Below, piece by piece: positions 1 through 11,800 of a DNA stretch of 64,000 bases. Source of the DNA: Prostheceraeus crozeri. Taxonomy: Eukaryota > Platyhelminthes > Polycladida > Euryleptidae. Position 1 is the first letter of the stretch. Each line of letters begins with the position of its first letter. Position numbers and translations under genes: made by a program. The stretch lies in NCBI GenBank assembly GCA_907163375.1, contig CAJQUW010003469.1, positions 248,001 through 312,000 on the forward strand. Direction: 5' to 3'. The notes below the pieces were generated by a model, which was given only the letters and a program-made list of their open reading frames with translations, did no database searches and was not told where the DNA came from.

Positions 1-312
1 ATTGAAAATATTTAGGCAGTGGCAACATTAGCCTACCACCCATACACCTCCCCCGAGAAATGCTAGTACAAAAATTACCCACGTTCGGCATACTAAGATT
101 GCAGCTCAGATTTATTTAACTGCACATGACTTTCATGAATAGTGTGCGCATGTCATATGTATGATCTACGTAACACTTACGAGTGCGCCACCCCATGTTC
201 TGCTGCCATTGGTTGCCCAAAGTAGGCCGAATAGGAAAGAAGAGCGCTTAGTCTATAAATACGTATGCAGTGTACATGAGATGCATTCAGAAATGAAACT
301 TTTTCTCACTCG
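1..312. other. No gene recognised at left edge
   Basis: I see no coding exon or delimitable repeat here. It lies downstream of TFIIB, past its polyadenylation signal. A 64-codon open frame at 161-355 has no family resemblance. Confidence 0.5.
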
Positions 313-318
313 TTTATT
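313..318 (-). terminator. Polyadenylation signal of TFIIB
   Basis: TTTATT on the plus strand reads AATAAA on the minus strand, about 27-32 bases after the TFIIB stop codon (345-347). The spacing suits a very short 3' UTR. Seen in sequence; its use is inferred. Confidence 0.6.
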
Positions 319-344
319 CACAAACAAAAACCACAATAATTATC

Positions 345-1277
345 TCACTGATTAGGTAACATATCAATAACGGAAGGATTTACAGCATCTTTGGGGAATA
401 AATCATGGGCTTTAGGCCGCATAAGCCGATAAGATAAGGATATTGTTGCCTCAGCAACTCCAGCAATGTCACCGATTTCTTTCTTTTCCTTTTTGTCACC
501 AAATGCCTGAGCTGCCATATAAATAGCCGCAGCAGCTATTGAAACAGGACTTCGTCCGGCAACGAGTTCAATATCAGTTGCCTTCTTAGCAATTTCATTT
601 GCAGCTTTACGTACCGCAGTAGACAATCCGAGATTTGAACAAAATCTTGTCATGAAATCTTCCACTGTAACACTTTGAACATTTGTTTCAAGAGTCTTCA
701 AAATCTTCTTGAACACTTTTCCTATTTCTTTCTTAGATACCCGAGAGACTGCACATACTTCCTTGAATGTTCTGGCAACTCCTTCTTGTCTGGAAGCCAT
801 ATATAGACAAGCAGAAGCTACCGCATCATTACTGCGACCTCTGAGATTTTTTGTTTTGTGAACTTGTTTGAAAATAGCATTTGCTTGATCAGAAACTGAT
901 CTGGGAAGATTAAGTCGTTCAGCCATTTGACCTATTTCGGAAAATGCTTGAATAAGTGTTCTGTCGGAACTGCTAAGATTCCGCTTGTTTTTGTACATAG
1001 GTTTTCCATTATCGTCGTACTGCATAGTATCTCTTGACGTGGATATCATAGTAGATAGTTCACCACCCTCCAACAGCGGATTTTCAGCAGAACCAACACG
1101 AGACATATCTTTGGCATTTTTATCATTGCTGAAAGTCCTCCATTCGGAACCTACGTCGATTACTCTATCGGCTACTACTAGTCCACAGTCTTCACAAACT
1201 AAATCTCCAGCATGATAGTCTTCTATGAGCTTGGCATCTGGATGGTAGCGACAGGTTACTTTGCTGGCAAGACTCAT
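345..1277 (-). CDS. GTF2B: Transcription initiation factor IIB, intronless
   Basis: General RNA polymerase II factor that bridges TBP-DNA and the polymerase in the nucleus. The 310-residue protein is uninterrupted and near the usual metazoan length (about 316). In order: N-terminal zinc ribbon with C9, H12, C28 and C31; B-reader/linker with [14 protein letters not shown] around 39-52; two cyclin-like repeats, recognisable from [20 protein letters not shown] and [20 protein letters not shown]; and the C-terminal [19 protein letters not shown] segment. The start is the first ATG and lies just before the ribbon, as in the family. Odd points: there are no introns, although EDC4 next door has many, and two residues that contact the BRE in human TFIIB (V283, R286) are Ala277 and Ser280 here. 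It could be the only TFIIB gene or a retrocopy kept under selection. Identity as a TFIIB is certain; its status among paralogues is not. Confidence 0.97.
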   Translation of the reverse strand: MSLASKVTCRYHPDAKLIEDYHAGDLVCEDCGLVVADRVIDVGSEWRTFSNDKNAKDMSRVGSAENPLLEGGELSTMISTSRDTMQYDDNGKPMYKNKRNLSSSDRTLIQAFSEIGQMAERLNLPRSVSDQANAIFKQVHKTKNLRGRSNDAVASACLYMASRQEGVARTFKEVCAVSRVSKKEIGKVFKKILKTLETNVQSVTVEDFMTRFCSNLGLSTAVRKAANEIAKKATDIELVAGRSPVSIAAAAIYMAAQAFGDKKEKKEIGDIAGVAEATISLSYRLMRPKAHDLFPKDAVNPSVIDMLPNQ

Positions 1278-1305
1278 ATTTCACAAATGAAACTCAAGTG
1301 CGATA

Positions 1306-1314
1306 TTTTATATA
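1306..1314 (-). promoter_or_regulatory. Candidate TATA box for TFIIB
   Basis: TATATAAAA on the minus strand, about 29-37 bases upstream of the TFIIB ATG. If functional, transcription would start almost at the ATG, giving a very short 5' UTR. In AT-rich DNA this match may be chance. Confidence 0.3.
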
Positions 1315-1317
1315 TCC

Positions 1318-2207
1318 TCTTAAAAGTACATCTGCATGATTTGTTTGTTGCATCAGTCTATCCGTAAATATAGCTCATTTTTTAACTTTTGGTCGGACCA
1401 TGAAGTAAAATGCCTTCATTTATTTTCCTATTGCAGAAAATAAGCAGCATATCTTAATTTTTGTTTTGGAATACTCAGCAATATGTTCCATGACAGCATT
1501 TTGAGAGGAAGGAAGAAGTGGATTGAAAGCTAGCGATAGATTTGAATATCTTGGAAGGAGGAATATAGTCACAAAAGAAAAATTTGTTTTTTCAAGGATA
1601 TTTCGGTAACAAGGATCTTCACAGCTAAATTGACTGCTAGATTTCTTGATTTCGTCATTTAAATCTACAGTGTGCAATGTCAAATCGGAATAGATTGCAT
1701 AGATTACATAATTTTGGAATGTGATATTTGATTTAATTTGAATATTGAATATGAATTCGCATTCCAAAATAATAGACGCCAGTCAGCTGTATTTTGCTTG
1801 TTGAAAAATTGTTTAACTATTCACGTTATCTAAAAAATTCACTCATCTGAGCACGCTGTTATTGATTTCTCAAGAAATGTATCAGTATAAGTATTGCTTT
1901 CATTCATTGAGACGTATTTCATTAACACAAGCATGCCGGGAGATATGATAGCTGAGAATACCGACGATTTGTCTGAATGACACATCTTGAATTAGTGCGA
2001 TGTATCTCCACAACTGGAAATAGTGCAGGACAGGCAGATGTATATTATTGTTTCATATGTAACTGGGATAGCTCGTGTGTATGAGATCTGCAATTTCGAT
2101 ATTCACTACATTCCATTGAAAATTGCACCCATATGCATGTATCGGAAAGTTTTGATGTATAGAATGTCATTGTTTTTTGATCTGACTAGGGGTTGATCAT
2201 TAATTAT
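1318..2207. other. Intergenic, nothing recognised
   Basis: Contains a 115-codon minus-strand open frame (1420-1767) with no family features I recognise. No paired terminal repeats were seen. Confidence 0.4.
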
Positions 2208-2333
2208 AATTCCACCGACAGAAAATTGAGCCGATTTAATTATTTTTGCCGGCAGAATATTCTTCCGACTTCATGAACGACGGTAAAAAACCGTCGAATG
2301 TTTAATCGGTTTGGTTTTCTGCCGGCAGAATTT
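2208..2333. mobile_element. Palindromic MITE
   Basis: The outer arms are imperfect inverted repeats: AATTCCACCGACAGAAAA at the left against AATTCTGCCGGCAGAAAA read from the right, continuing to CCGATTTAA/CCGATTAAA. A second, perfect hairpin sits in the centre at 2278-2296 (CGACGG, six A, CCGTCG). It is non-coding and would fold almost end to end. The superfamily is not assignable. Confidence 0.6.
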
Positions 2334-3092
2334 CATTCAATGAACATCCTCAATAGCTATTCTTATCTGACTCGGTGTTAAACAGCAACTCAATACTACG
2401 AAAGTACCCTTGTTGTAATATTTCCGGTGAAGACAGTGCATGACATGAATTTGCCTGAATTCGCAGATCACTGTGTCTTCAGACAATATATTCATTAATT
2501 TCTCTATTTGGACTGACAATTGCACTATGTTGTCCAACTCCAGTAGTATCAGGCTCAGCATATAAAGTTCGTCCCAACAGGAGCATGTCCATCTCACGCG
2601 TTTGAATTTGTTGCATAAGTAAGAAAAAAATGTCTGCTGTTTGTGATATTTTGTTGGCAATTCCATTGAAAAGGGAATTTGGTAATCTGTAAAACAAACA
2701 CAATCCAAAACGTGTGTGACTTGTTTGCGTTTTGTTGTTCACCGAGAACAGGAAGAGGTAAACTAGGATTATCGCTACCTTCTCCATTGTGAAGATGATT
2801 TGGATAAGCACAAAGTCATCACGCACATCATTCGACTCAACAGTTGGAGGTCTATCATCAATCGCGGTTTCGATCTAGTAGAAGACATTCATTTCTCGAT
2901 ACTAGACAAATAATTTTGCGTTGAGTACTTTTACTCCTTGTGAAGGGAAAAGATTCAATTCATTTAGCAACTCATTTGCTGAGCAATCGTCAACGTTCTA
3001 GGAAGTTCACACAGTATTCGATTTTTTGCATTTGTCCGAATAAACGTTAAAAAATGGTTTCAAGCATCACTTTCGAAGTATGATGCATGTTT
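2334..3092. other. Intergenic, nothing recognised
   Basis: Two overlapping minus-strand open frames (2337-2826) show no known motifs. No repeat boundaries were found. Confidence 0.35.
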
Positions 3093-3098
3093 GAATGG

Positions 3099-4343
3099 CA
3101 GGCTGTCTAGTGCGTCATTTTCTTCATTTTTTCATTTTTTTGGTAACATATCATTTTATTTCATTTTTTTTGCTGCTGTCATTTTTTTCATTTTTTCTTC
3201 GAAATCATGCATTCTTAAATAGATTTTCGTAAATTGCCGACTACTACTTATCCTTAGAGATATCAGCTCCCCACTTTTTGGATTTTATGATTTTCTTGAC
3301 TAATGCACTGAACTCCAGATGTCGTATAACTTGATGGAGAATCATCTAACTTCCGCAACACTCTGTTTTTTGGGCTATTCATTATTTTATGGGTGATTTG
3401 AATAAATCAACGAACCACAGGAAACATCCTATAACAATTAACAATAAATGTAGAGTGTAGACATATTTCATTGTATTTCCCTTCGATGATTTTCTTCCTG
3501 TCATTTCAGTCAGTTAAAAAATACCTGAGGTCAGTATTTGGTTTTTGTTATAAATGCTGCTCGGATGATTCCACTTGAATTAACCAAACATCCACTTGGA
3601 TCTATGTTCTATGGACCAAGTCCGTGTATGCAACACATAAAACAAGAAATGAGAGGACAATTTTGCTTTATTCGTGTAACTTTGTTATCATCGTTCAACA
3701 AGTGTGACTTTGTTATCATCGTTAAATTATTGTGACTTCAATATACAAAATAGTGTTTGAATTAAATACAAAACAATCCATAAAAAAGAGCAGAGATTGG
3801 ATCGAAGCGAAAGTGTGCATTCGAGAAACTTATGAACAATGTTAAAAATCAAAAGAAGATGTGAAGCCATGAACTATATTTGCAATTATTCATGAATTGA
3901 TTGGTTTTGTTATTCTATCACCAATGTCTTTATTTTGACTGGATGTTGAGCATGTACAACTTACGTAGGTAATGTTAAGTGAGACATCGATATCTAAAGA
4001 CGGTTGACAGTGATAGATAATTAATGATGCATTCATTGTATTTATTAAATCTTTACATACGGGTACACGATTTTGATATGTACGATTTTTTTAACCTTAA
4101 GATCTGCAGCGTATAATCTTTTGAATGATGACTGTCGGACATGTTGTTTGGATGGAAATGCTACAGGAGTCAATTAAAAATTTCATTATACTATTGTAAT
4201 GATGAAAGTGATACGCTATATTGTTCGATTCTTAGTGCATACTTTATCATTTCTTTCATTTTTCCGCCCCCAAAATTCATTTTTTTCTTGAAAAATTCGT
4301 CATTTTTTCTCATTTTTTGACTTTCTATTCGGTAGACAGCCTG
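3099..4343. mobile_element. Non-autonomous hAT-type element, 6-bp TSD
   Basis: Ends are CAGGCTGTCTA (left) and TAGACAGCCTG (right), perfect inverted repeats of 11 bp, flanked by the direct repeat GAATGG at 3093-3098 and 4344-4349. Long T-rich subterminal stretches repeat CATTTTTT on the left and right. I see no transposase. Termini of the CAGG...CCTG kind suit hAT; the 6-bp duplication is unlike the usual 8 bp and matches two other elements in this window. Confidence 0.75.
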
Positions 4344-4349
4344 GAATGG

Positions 4350-5290
4350 TAGATTTTTTTATTCGCATCATTTTGAAGCAGAGATTATGTCATGGCTCGT
4401 GCGCAATAGTTTAGAGTTCCACCATGCAGCGTTTGCTTGCCTTGTGAAAGTGAAGTATCAGGAATTTCACTACATCGTGTTTATCGTCAAGTGTAAGCGG
4501 ACATTTCACATTCAGTTTTGTACTCGAGTTCCTAAGTCTATTACGACTTCTGACTTATCCATCAGCATGTGTAAATGGATTCAGCTTGCAACATTTCTTC
4601 TTTGATTTCTCGTCATCTTTGAACCTTTCGCTATCTTTACATCTCGTTGAATGTCGTTTTTCCAAGACGTTTCACCTGCTTTCATCTCTAAAAGCGTGAG
4701 ACCGGGTATTCGTCGATTATCTTTGTTTCGACGATTGTGAATAACTCATAATAAGTTATCAGTCACGGATTTGAAACATGCTTTTATCTTCTGAAAGAAC
4801 ACTTGATTGATTTGTAGTACCGTTGCTACGTGTGCTTTTGCGTAAGTCGCTTTAGAAACTACTATGTCATTTGCCAATTCGTTGCTTCTGTCCTGATTTC
4901 TGATTGGTCGTTCCTCCAAAGTTACGAAACCTTTAACCCATTAGAGACGGAATTCTTTATTCAATGAAAATAGATCTTCTGTTATCTACGTACCCTACAT
5001 CGATCGCTAAGCATGTTTATAGGAAGACTCGTTGGAATTGTGCTTTTGTGGGCCAACAAAGAACACGTCGCAAGCTCGACGGTTAGGAGTGAGGTCGAAT
5101 AACTCAGACAAGCTGGTTGTTCCATGTTGATCAACGGACAGACTAGAATGGGTAAATTACAATCATGCAATAACTTAGTCATTCGAGTTTTTGGATAGGT
5201 GGTTTTCTGTTGTGAAAGATAGTCTGTTTCTGCCTTGAAATATACTCGTAGCAGTAGGCCTAATTGGTTGAAAACTCAAAAATGTGCATT
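4350..5290. other. Intergenic, nothing recognised
   Basis: Short open frames only; no motif or repeat pair that I can support. Confidence 0.35.
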
Positions 5291-5299
5291 TTTTAGTTC

Positions 5300-5832
5300 G
5301 AAAATATATATTTTTCCTTTTCAATATGACCTGCTGAGTATGGTAAAGCTCAAAACACGCAACATTGCATTTTTAGATCGAATTTCCGATCTTCCTTTGC
5401 ACATCGGGCACAGACACCCTTTCACATTCTTGTCAATTGGATAATGCTCGATTTTGTCGAATCGTACAGCTTTAGGCCTTCACTTTATGATGACGAAACT
5501 CTACAAGGACGACCAACTGCCGTGCGAAGATCAGCAATTCGGTTCAGAGTATACCACAACAAAACAAGCAAATTCCAGTAAAGTGATTTTTTGATCCCAA
5601 AGATCGTGGTAGTATCGCCATGCATTATTCATCAAAGCATTTAGGATCCAAGAGATAGTGGATAGCACCACTTTCGTGTACGAAAACGGATGCGGTAAGT
5701 CGAGACAGCCTGGTTAAATAGGTCAATTCCACTCATTCTCTTATTGTATTCAGTTATGAGCTCAGGAATCCGATTCTGTAGCCTATTTGCCAAACATTCG
5801 ACGACTTGACTGAGAATGAGTCTATGTTTCAT
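5300..5832 (-). pseudogene. piggyBac-like transposase fragment
   Basis: The minus strand encodes a piece with ITEYNKRMSGIDLFNQAVST and YRIRFRTRKWCYPL, the conserved block near the last catalytic Asp of piggyBac DDD transposases. In a neighbouring frame WILNALMNNAWRYYHDLW follows, as expected for the next helix. Further down (about 5300-5440) CPMCKGRSE may be the start of the cysteine-rich tail. Frameshifts separate the pieces and the N-terminal half is missing. No TTAA-flanked ends were located. A dead remnant. Confidence 0.7.
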
Positions 5833-5870
5833 CTTCGTGTAGCTATCTCGATGAATGAAAAAGTAGAACG

Positions 5871-6697
5871 AAATCGTGCACAGTTATAGATAAAGTCTTT
5901 TACATGAGGATGAACAAAGATTATCAACGTCTCATTTGAATTATGGATATTTGAATAGACTTATCACACAGAAAACCATCGGAGTATGCGCGAAAGGCCA
6001 ACTTTTTTAATCACATCATCAAAACATAATAATGATCTTAGCGTCGAAATGGATATCCGCCAATCTTGTTTTCAACATAGACATCTGATGGTGGTTACAA
6101 TGAGGTGAAATCATGGCGTGCAGTTTGGAAAATCAGAAAACAGCACTATTTGAACACAGAATACTTCTTTCGAAGGTCAATATTCTATCAATTTAGTATT
6201 ACCATTTCAAGCTCACACCTAGACGTCGCGTTTGCGACGTGATGCAAAATAATAAATGTATGTGTGAAACAGCAAGATATTTCTCAAAGTTATCTTTCCC
6301 AAATTTCCTTGTGAGTATCCTTTAGAATAATATTCAATGAAAAAGTCAAATTACTACCTGCATCATTTTTTAAAGTTCCGCATCTACATGACACTCAAAA
6401 TAGGACCATAAAATGTTTAGTATACTACTTATGAAAACCAAGCAAATTTGAAATCATAGCTCTTGAATGTTCGGAGGGGTGGAGCAAGAATCCGGATCTG
6501 TGGTTAGAATGTATTGGGGGGGCGTGATTCTGGCGTATATGCACCTTATATGCTGGAAGATGAGAGGGTGGGGGGGAGGAGGTGGGGGTTGGGGGATATT
6601 TATAAGATATGCATTTAATAGCAGGTAAGGGTTGTGGTTTGGGATGTGTCCAAAATCATTTTAATAATCACAGCTAGATGTTGTTTAAGAGTAGTGC
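5871..6697. other. Intergenic; G-rich drift at the right end
   Basis: Nothing recognised from 5871 to about 6460. From there the plus strand becomes increasingly G-rich with runs of up to seven G, and C becomes rare before vanishing at 6698. Confidence 0.5.
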
Positions 6698-7149
6698 AAG
6701 AATAAGGTGAGATAAAGGGTGTGTGGGAGGGTGAGGTTAGAATTATATAGTTGAGGGTAATTGTGAGGTTTGATTGGGTGGGGGGTTTGGAGAATTGAGG
6801 GAGGGTGTTGTGGTATTGATAATATGTTTGGGGGAAGAGTAGTGTTTGATGTAAGGAATTGTGAATTTGGGGAATTGGGAGAGGAAGTATATTAGAATTT
6901 GGAGTTGGTTTTAGTGGGGAGGGGTAGGGGTTGAGTGAGGTGGGGGTATATTGTAGTTTATTGAAGTATGTATGTATTTATATGTATGATATAGGGTTGG
7001 TAGGGGAGTGTGAGGAAGGGGTTTTATTATGTTTTAAGGTGTAGTTTTGGGGGAGGATGAGTTTGAGGGTGAGTTGGTATTAGTATTGTGGTTGTTAAGA
7101 TTTAAGTAATATTATAGATGGGGGATTTAGGGAAGTGGTGGATGAGTAA
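6698..7149. other. 452-base tract without any C
   Basis: I read every base: no C occurs on the plus strand between the C at 6697 and the C at 7150. G makes up about 40% (170 of 420 in 6721-7140, hand count). There is no tandem period and no long open frame. The left side fades in gradually, while the right side ends abruptly. This may be a real GT-rich strand-asymmetric block or a low-quality sequence joined at a gap. Confidence 0.9.
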
Positions 7150-7186
7150 CATCGGTTTTAAATTTATATTTGATGTTTATGATTCT

Positions 7187-7480
7187 CTATGTCGCCACAA
7201 ATGGAGGATCAATTGCCTGTAATACATTTCTTTTTCTCATTCCTAAATGTGGAGAAAATGAGTATGCTGCAATCTTCAGATCATCGGATTCAGAAATACA
7301 CTGCTGTCCAAGAACTTTTGCTTCTTTACTCAAGTCCTTCTCATCAGACAATGTTGAAGTGTCGAGGTCCATTTTCCGAAGTTAATGGAATATCTTGCAT
7401 TTTTCTTAACTTCAGAAGCAGAAGATTGATCTGTCATGCTATCAAGGCTTCCACGCAAATGTTCCCGGAGATCTTACTCA
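7187..7480 (-). pseudogene. Possible BEL/Pao-type LTR retrotransposon pol scrap
   Basis: The minus frame with KVLGQQCISESDDLK followed by MRKRNVLQAIDPPF resembles the stretch after the reverse transcriptase in BEL/Pao polyproteins (K-LG--W--ESD, then KR-VL--I---DP). In a shifted frame, NFGKWTSTLQH may be the preceding block. Short, frameshifted, no LTRs seen. Weak assignment. Confidence 0.35.
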
Positions 7481-7639
7481 CACTTCCACGATTCGACGAT
7501 TAAGCTGTACACACGACTATGCTTCACGACTATATTTACAAGGATGGTGGTAAAGTCTAGCCGAAAGGAAGACGAGTCCATCTACATTCCATGTAGTCTC
7601 TTAATATGAAGTTTCTACATCAATACAGAAGAAGCTAGG

Positions 7640-9563
7640 AGAATCTCTGTCTGTATTCCTTGGTTTGATCTGAAGGAAGGCCTTTTCAACATCTGCAGTC
7701 AAGTAAAAGGGAAGCGTCGAATTCTAAATAGTATACCAAGCAATGCAGTTAACATGTTTTGGCCGGAAAGGAGCACATCATTAAATGAGAGGCCATATCT
7801 ATACGTTAGCAGATGCATTAAGCACGGATCGCACATTGGTCGTGGATTTACTTCACCTCAACAGACAAAGCCGGCTTCTTTGCAAGGAGTTTGAGAAGAA
7901 GTCATCTTTGGACGATGGAGGTAGAATTCCACCTCCAATGCGCGCGCGCACTGATGAGACAGTCCGAAACGTCAGAAAGATCATCGCAGGTCTCGATAGC
8001 TCTAAGTCTAATGGACCAGATGGCATCCCGGTTTCGGTCTTCAAGCATCTCTTACCTGAGCTTTCTCCACTTTTATCCAAACTGTTCAGGAGATGTGTAT
8101 CCACCGGTGAGTTTCCCTCTTGTTGGAAAGTAGCTTCCGTGGTTCAAGTTCCAAAGAAAGGTTCTGACTCATCTCTTCCATCTAGTTACCGTCCTGCTTC
8201 CAATTGCTGGCATGATTTTTGAAGCAGTGATTAACCAACATATTGTTGACTTTCTTGAAACTGAGAACCTTCTTTCAGGAGAACAGTATGACTTCAGGCA
8301 TTCTCGATCAACTGTAGATCCTCTTTCATATGTCACTGAACATGTGAATCGTGTCCTTGACAGACAATGTGAGACAATATCAGTTGCCGTGGATATTTCC
8401 AAGGCTCTCGATAAAGTCTGTCATCAAGGACACCTCAGGAAGCTTGAGTCCTGTGGAGTTGCTGATCAACTGTACAAACCGGCAGATATCTGCGTCTTAG
8501 ATGTCCAAAAGTCTTCCACCAAGGTTGTCAATGCAGGAGTTCCTCAAGGATCAATTTTGGGACCCACTCTTTTTCTCCTATACATCAACGACCTCCCAGA
8601 CTGCCTAGTGAGTAAAATGGTAATGTATGCAGATGACACGACACTCCTCTATTCCAATGAGCGACTTGCTAAGAACACTCAGCAGCGTCAGCAGTTATGC
8701 GACCTTCTTAATGAAGACTTACGCAGGGTCTCAGAATGGGGCGACAATCGGCTTGTTTCCTTCAATCCTTCAAAAACTCAGAGCATTCTGCACTCACGAC
8801 TTAAAAGAAATTACGATAATTATATCATTAAGATGTCAGATAATGGGAATCAGAGAACAAGATTCCATCTCCTTCCTTGGATTGGCTGTTACGAAAGACT
8901 TGTCATGGAAACCGTACATCCAGTCAATCAGCAAGCAGGTAGTCTCTACACACACTGGATACACTGGTAGTCTCTATTAGGCCAGCAGCTGTCTTCCACC
9001 ACAGACTGTCTGCTATCTCTACAAGTCCACTATTCGTCCTCTGATGGAGCACTGCTGTCAACTGTGGGCCGGCGCCCCACAAACCCATCTCAACCTCCTT
9101 GAACGGGTTGAGAAACGTGTCAAGAATCTTATGGGTGAAACACCTTCTAGCAAGTTGCAACCGCTCTCCGTCAGGCGGGATGTTGCTTCACTCAGCCTCT
9201 TCTGTAGGTACTATTTCGGTAGAAGCAGCTCTGAAGTAAATGAGTGCCCAAACCTAAGATCTTCTCCATAAGCACACGCAGAGCTTAGAGCGCTCACATG
9301 CTGTGATACGCTTCAAAATTTTTTTTTGTTCGCGCGGCACAGCTTTGGAATCAGCTTCCTCAGACCACTTTCCCTGACCAATACAATCTTAATACTTTCA
9401 AGAGGCGTGCGAACAGGTTTCTGATGGGCCCGCTTAATCAGATTAGAAGATGTGTTTTTTTCCTTTTATTTATTTGAAATAATACAATTTGCTACTTTTT
9501 GTTGAGTAGCGCCTAGCTTCGTTCATAGCTGTGATAGGGATGAAAATTCTGTAAAAAAAAAAA
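7640..9563 (+). pseudogene. LINE (non-LTR) reverse transcriptase remnant
   Basis: Three plus-strand frames together give a reverse transcriptase typical of Jockey/CR1-like LINEs: SKSNGPDGIPVSVF and PSCWKVASVVQVPKKG (7785-8222), then after a frameshift near 8210 GVPQGSILGPTLFLLYINDL and the catalytic YADDT (about 8622-8640). A second shift near 8850 leads to ISFLGLAVTKDLSWKPYI and then STIRPLMEHCCQLWAGAPQ. The final KRRANRF block follows at about 9400. An A-run at 9552-9563 may be the 3' tail. No endonuclease is present, so it is 5'-truncated and inactive. Confidence 0.85.
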
Positions 9564-9569
9564 CAATTA

Positions 9570-11570
9570 CTGTAGACGATGGGCGTATATCGAATAATTT
9601 CACCGATGTTTTTTGACTTTTTTTCATCATAACCAACTTAATGTATTCCATAAGAATTTCTCCGAGTTTCTGTCGAACTTTCTGAAATCAAATGAAGGCT
9701 TGAGGTTTGAGTGAATCTGAGTATCTTCCTCTGCAAACTCTTCTTTTCAAAATTAAAGTGTCCTGATCACAGAATCAAATATTTTGTTAATCAGCTTCGA
9801 TTTGCTAGAAGTGTGGTTAATTCGAAATGGACGGCACATCGAGGAACCTATTAAGTGGGCAAAAAGGAATTCCTAATACCTTACAGAGATAGGAAAAATA
9901 GTCGTGCGTCGCTTGCTGATTAATGTGAGTTCCAGCAAAGTGCTTCGATTCCCAAAATTCCTTCAGATTCGAAGATTTCAGATCATTGCGCACAAGTTTT
10001 CTCCATGATGTTGGCCCGTCCGATCATTATTGAAAAAAGTGGCAGGCGTACAGTTACAGGCGTATTAGTTAACTTGATGATTCTACATGCTCTACTCGGC
10101 ATTTCTCACTGTATAGTGCATACATTGAATCGAAGCCAGGCATCGATGTGTGTTTTGGTGTGTGCGAAGTGATATCACAGCACGCACGCATCTATCACTG
10201 GCTCTGGTGTCCTCTGTTGACAGCTTATTGTTTGCCATTTCCAATAGCAAGTGATACACGAATTATCCATTCGAGAAGGAGCAAGTTGTCTAATTCTGTG
10301 ATGTGCCATTTCGATATTACGGTTAGACATGATTCTTCCTTTCTAGGAAACCGAAGCGCGCGCAGATGAATCTAATTCTGTGGTCCTGATTAACCATAAT
10401 AGATGAAATAATGTTGAATAGAATCATGAATGTTTTGATGCCAAACGGTTGTAATTAGCACTAAATAAAAAATTGTTCGGTGAGCATCAACAGAATATCT
10501 TCAGGTAAAAGAGGAAGTCATTAAGGGGTTAGTGGTGCAATGTAAGCCATTTAAGCATAAAACTTACATGTAGTTTAACATAACTCGAGTAGGGGCTGGC
10601 TACAGTGGATGGTCAAAATGATAGACATTAATAAAATATTGTGAATGAGGATGATGATGACATGCGACAGGTAGAACTGGGGCTACAAACTGCCAATAGC
10701 AACAGAAATTGACCTGACTAGTAGTTTATGCAAAGGTGTGAATACACAAAAGGAATAAAAGGAAGTAATGGCATAGAAAAGTTAGTAGAAAAGAAAGCTT
10801 CGATAACTGTCCATCTCTTTTTTGTTGTGAATAGATGGCTGTAATTTCACGTAAACGGATATTAGTGTTGTCATTTTTATAGGCAAGAATTGAGCACATG
10901 AGATCAGAGTTGTTGATATTCTTAAATGCTCCTTGTAGCGATAGTGAAAGGATCTGATGGTACCATCGATATAATTTTTTTACATTTGTTGCACGTGATT
11001 TTTCTGATCAATGTTTTATTGAAGGGGCAGTTGGTAAGAGTACAATCGTTTGATGGAGAATATCTTCTTGTCTATTGACCATTATTCTTTCTAATGTGAC
11101 TACGTGCATTCCAACCCCTCTGAAATCAAACTCAGAATTGATCAACTCAATGAAAACCGCCAACAACGAAAAGCATTTTTTCCCTACGGTTATAATAATT
11201 GCTCTATGTACAAATTCTCATTGAAGACTCGATCTTAGCAATTATCAGAAAACTTGAAGTCAATATCCTTCGCATGATAGGCATTTCTTTGAATCAGATT
11301 GAAGACTTATTACGTATCGTATTGAGCAATGCATTTTTCCAATTCAAACGTAGCATCTAGCAGCAGATCAAATGATTACCTACAGGAAATTCCTTTTCAG
11401 GTTTGCTGGCTTCTATTTTCGAATCAAATACCGAAAACATGGCATTACGAGCAATTGATGACTAAAAGGGCTCAAAAGATATGTTGATTATTGCCTTGCA
11501 TTAGTTAAGAATGAGAACCAAGCTCTTGAATTTTTTGCAACTATTGAATTCCCCAAAAAACAACAGAAAG
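9570..11570. other. 2 kb with nothing recognised
   Basis: No exon, transposase motif or paired repeat that I can support. The longest open frame (10148-10369) looks like noise. Confidence 0.4.
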
Positions 11571-11574
11571 ACCC

Positions 11575-11800
11575 TAGGGCCTTATTAATGAAGATAGCGT
11601 TTGTCTGGCACTACCATAGTGCTAGCCTAGCAACAACCGTTTTAAGAAAGGCAGCAAAAGGCTAGCGCTAAGTTAGCACTATGTCTGAGGGCTAGCGCTA
11701 GGCTGTCGTATTAATGATGATAGTAACTACCCTAGTGCTAGCCTAGCACTACCCAAGCGCTATGTCCTCAATCTGGGAGATTCCCTAGCAAGGTTGAGAC
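11575..11800. repeat. Cluster of GCTAGC/AGCGCT palindromes
   Basis: The perfect palindrome GTGCTAGCCTAGCAC occurs once (near 11748) and a close copy near 11620, with CTAGCGCTA inverted versions between them. TTATTAATGA(A/T)GATAG stands before each copy, about 125 bp apart. Non-coding; likely a decayed foldback element or duplication. Confidence 0.45.

Noticed and set aside
985-1215. 76-codon plus-strand frame
   Set aside because: It is the antisense shadow of TFIIB.
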